Shown: positions 62,560-64,000 of the stretch, in pieces
Layout of the letters: every line of letters begins with the position of its first letter
How positions within the stretch are numbered: position 1 is the first letter of the stretch
Source of the DNA: Eretmocerus hayati
Lineage: Eukaryota; Arthropoda; Insecta; Hymenoptera; Aphelinidae
DNA length: 64,000 nt
Direction of reading: 5' to 3'
NCBI GenBank assembly: GCA_029851415.1
Contig: CM056741.1
Coordinates: 161,559,685-161,623,684 of the forward strand
Position numbers and translations under genes: made by a program
The notes under the pieces: model-generated
What the model saw: only the letters and a program-made list of their open reading frames with translations
What the model was told of the DNA's origin: nothing
Databases searched by the model: none

Positions 62560-64000
62560 TTACAAATTGAAGTGCATAGCTAATATAGGGGGGTTTGACT
62601 CTGCATATGCGTCGTGATGAATTCAAAAGTTGAAGTCGGGTTGTAAGGGGACGGAATTGACCTTTCGATTCTTGGATCATCTGGAAAACTATTAAGATAG
62701 TTGCCGACCAATACAATACACATCAGAAAATTGCTATAGTATACATTTCAAGTCGTAGAGACCTGGGAGAGCTTGGGACACGGTAAATCACACTTTCGGC
62801 GGAATTATTCATGTAAGTATGCCTCTTATGGTGAGTTTTTACTCAAATAACTATCTTAATGAAGAACGATCGATTGCGAAAAATGGATTCATTGGTGGAA
62901 TAGTTCGTTTCCAAATTATTTTAAATTTGTAATTTATATTCCCTTGTACTTTTATTTGTGGCTTCAAATGTTTGATTCACGGTTTTAATCATCATATTTG
63001 TACAAAAGTTTGGGTGTAAGTTTTATAATTGTTTTATTCAATTCATTTTCATGAGTTTTGAAGAATTTCACTTATTGTTCATCGTGAACAAACTTTTTCC
63101 TGTAACAGAAATAGATAAGAGTTGATACAACTGTTTGATGTTATGGATTCTTTACATGCACTGAACATTCTACTGGCATTGAAGTAAGACTTTCATTGTG
63201 TCTAATTACGAGAATAGAATTCAGTATGAAAAAAGTAATGTATACAGTTTCTCATAAAGGTATGGGGTCATAACTGATTGAGATTCTCAAAAATATGATT
63301 TGTGGTTGAGGGGTATGTACCTATTCGAATGATCAAAAAGCAAATATTTGGGTTGAGATAATGGTGAAATTCATTTCCATAGGTGATTTTTTTTCTGATA
63401 TTTTCCACCAATTTATTGTAGAGTAATCAATAAATTTGTGAAATTATTAATGAATATCTCTTCACAATTTATATTTGATGAGTTTCACCACTATCTCAGC
63501 ATATTAAATTGCCCTCTGATCCTTCGAATACAAACCCCCAGCACAGATATGTTCATTGATAGAGTACACGCTAACCTCAATTTTGGTATTTAGATGTATT
63601 GAGTCTTTTTCTGAGGTTATGTTCGACATTTTGATCATCTAAGCTATCAGAATGGCCAATTTACCATCAATATATGATATATTGATTGGTACCATCATAA
63701 AATTTGTAGTATGAGCTCTAAAATTACTAGTAATGTAAAAATTTAAAAGATAAACATTCTTTTGTGTACCCTTCCCTTAATTCCAGAAACATAATTATCG
63801 AACTCAAGGAAACTTTCAATGAATTGGAATTTCACCAAATGCTTATGAATTCTGAGTAAAAACGCATAGGAGTAATTAGACGGACCAAAATTTTCATTTG
63901 AAAAAAAGATCCGTTGATCTCAGACATAATCGTAGTATCAATAAGCGCGCGTATGCGTATCGTTAAATGCATGATAAGCTGCTTGTCTCGCATAACATAT
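62560..64000. other. Intergenic, no gene supported
   Basis: AT-rich; a short palindrome (CAATATATGATATATTG) at about 63668-63684. No open frame of note. Confidence 0.55.

Noticed and set aside
1..64000. tRNA, rRNA, snRNA, known microRNA genes and CRISPR arrays
   Set aside because: I looked for B-box-like GGTTCGA words and a few conserved insect microRNA seeds and mature sequences, and found no convincing match. The tandem arrays present have no CRISPR-like repeat/spacer pattern.

Overview
This 64 kb window is AT-rich, gene-poor eukaryotic DNA. Its one clear gene is an intronless SoxB1-group HMG-box transcription factor on the minus strand (45065-46528, 487 aa), most likely SoxNeuro. The protein has long interrupted glutamine tracts, and the flanking sequence carries many short inverted-repeat DNA transposons. 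Together these point to an arthropod, probably an insect; Hymenoptera is my guess, but the order cannot be fixed from this window. I saw no convincing tRNA, rRNA, snRNA, known microRNA or CRISPR array.

Layout from left to right. 1-13 kb is intergenic, with a nested inverted-repeat element (4055-4899), a G-rich TTGGG/TGGGA array (6171-6600) and a short hairpin (6716-6777). 13.2-14.8 kb holds two tail-to-tail, decayed, coding-like sequences on either side of a minisatellite that reverses direction. 17.76-19.58 kb is a decayed pogo/Tigger-like DNA transposon with a frameshifted transposase DNA-binding domain and a TTAA-flanked MITE inside it. 21.0-21.4 kb and 31.9-32.3 kb are related minisatellites with a period of about 10 bp, each followed at a distance by a diverged duplicated segment. 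29.2-31.9 kb is a 25-mer array split by a foldback element of about 1.9 kb (29485-31374) whose arms of roughly 850 bp are nearly identical. 33.77-34.52 kb is a Tc1-like MITE, and 38.32-38.57 kb is a mariner-like hairpin MITE.

42-48 kb is the Sox locus: an AT-rich 3' flank, the coding exon, and a CpG-rich 5' flank. 49.08-49.50 kb is an almost perfect hairpin (187 of 189 arm bases match). 53.17-54.76 kb and 61.74-62.56 kb are two members of one TA-flanked element family. The first of these has been filled with alternating head-to-head copies of a module of about 140-170 bp, which also occurs near 13.5 kb and 57.3 kb.

The picture is a developmental regulator in a gene desert. The desert presumably holds Sox enhancers, which I could not map with confidence, and it has been invaded repeatedly by small TA-inserting elements and foldback repeats. 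Nearly all open reading frames outside the Sox gene look like chance frames or translations of repeats.
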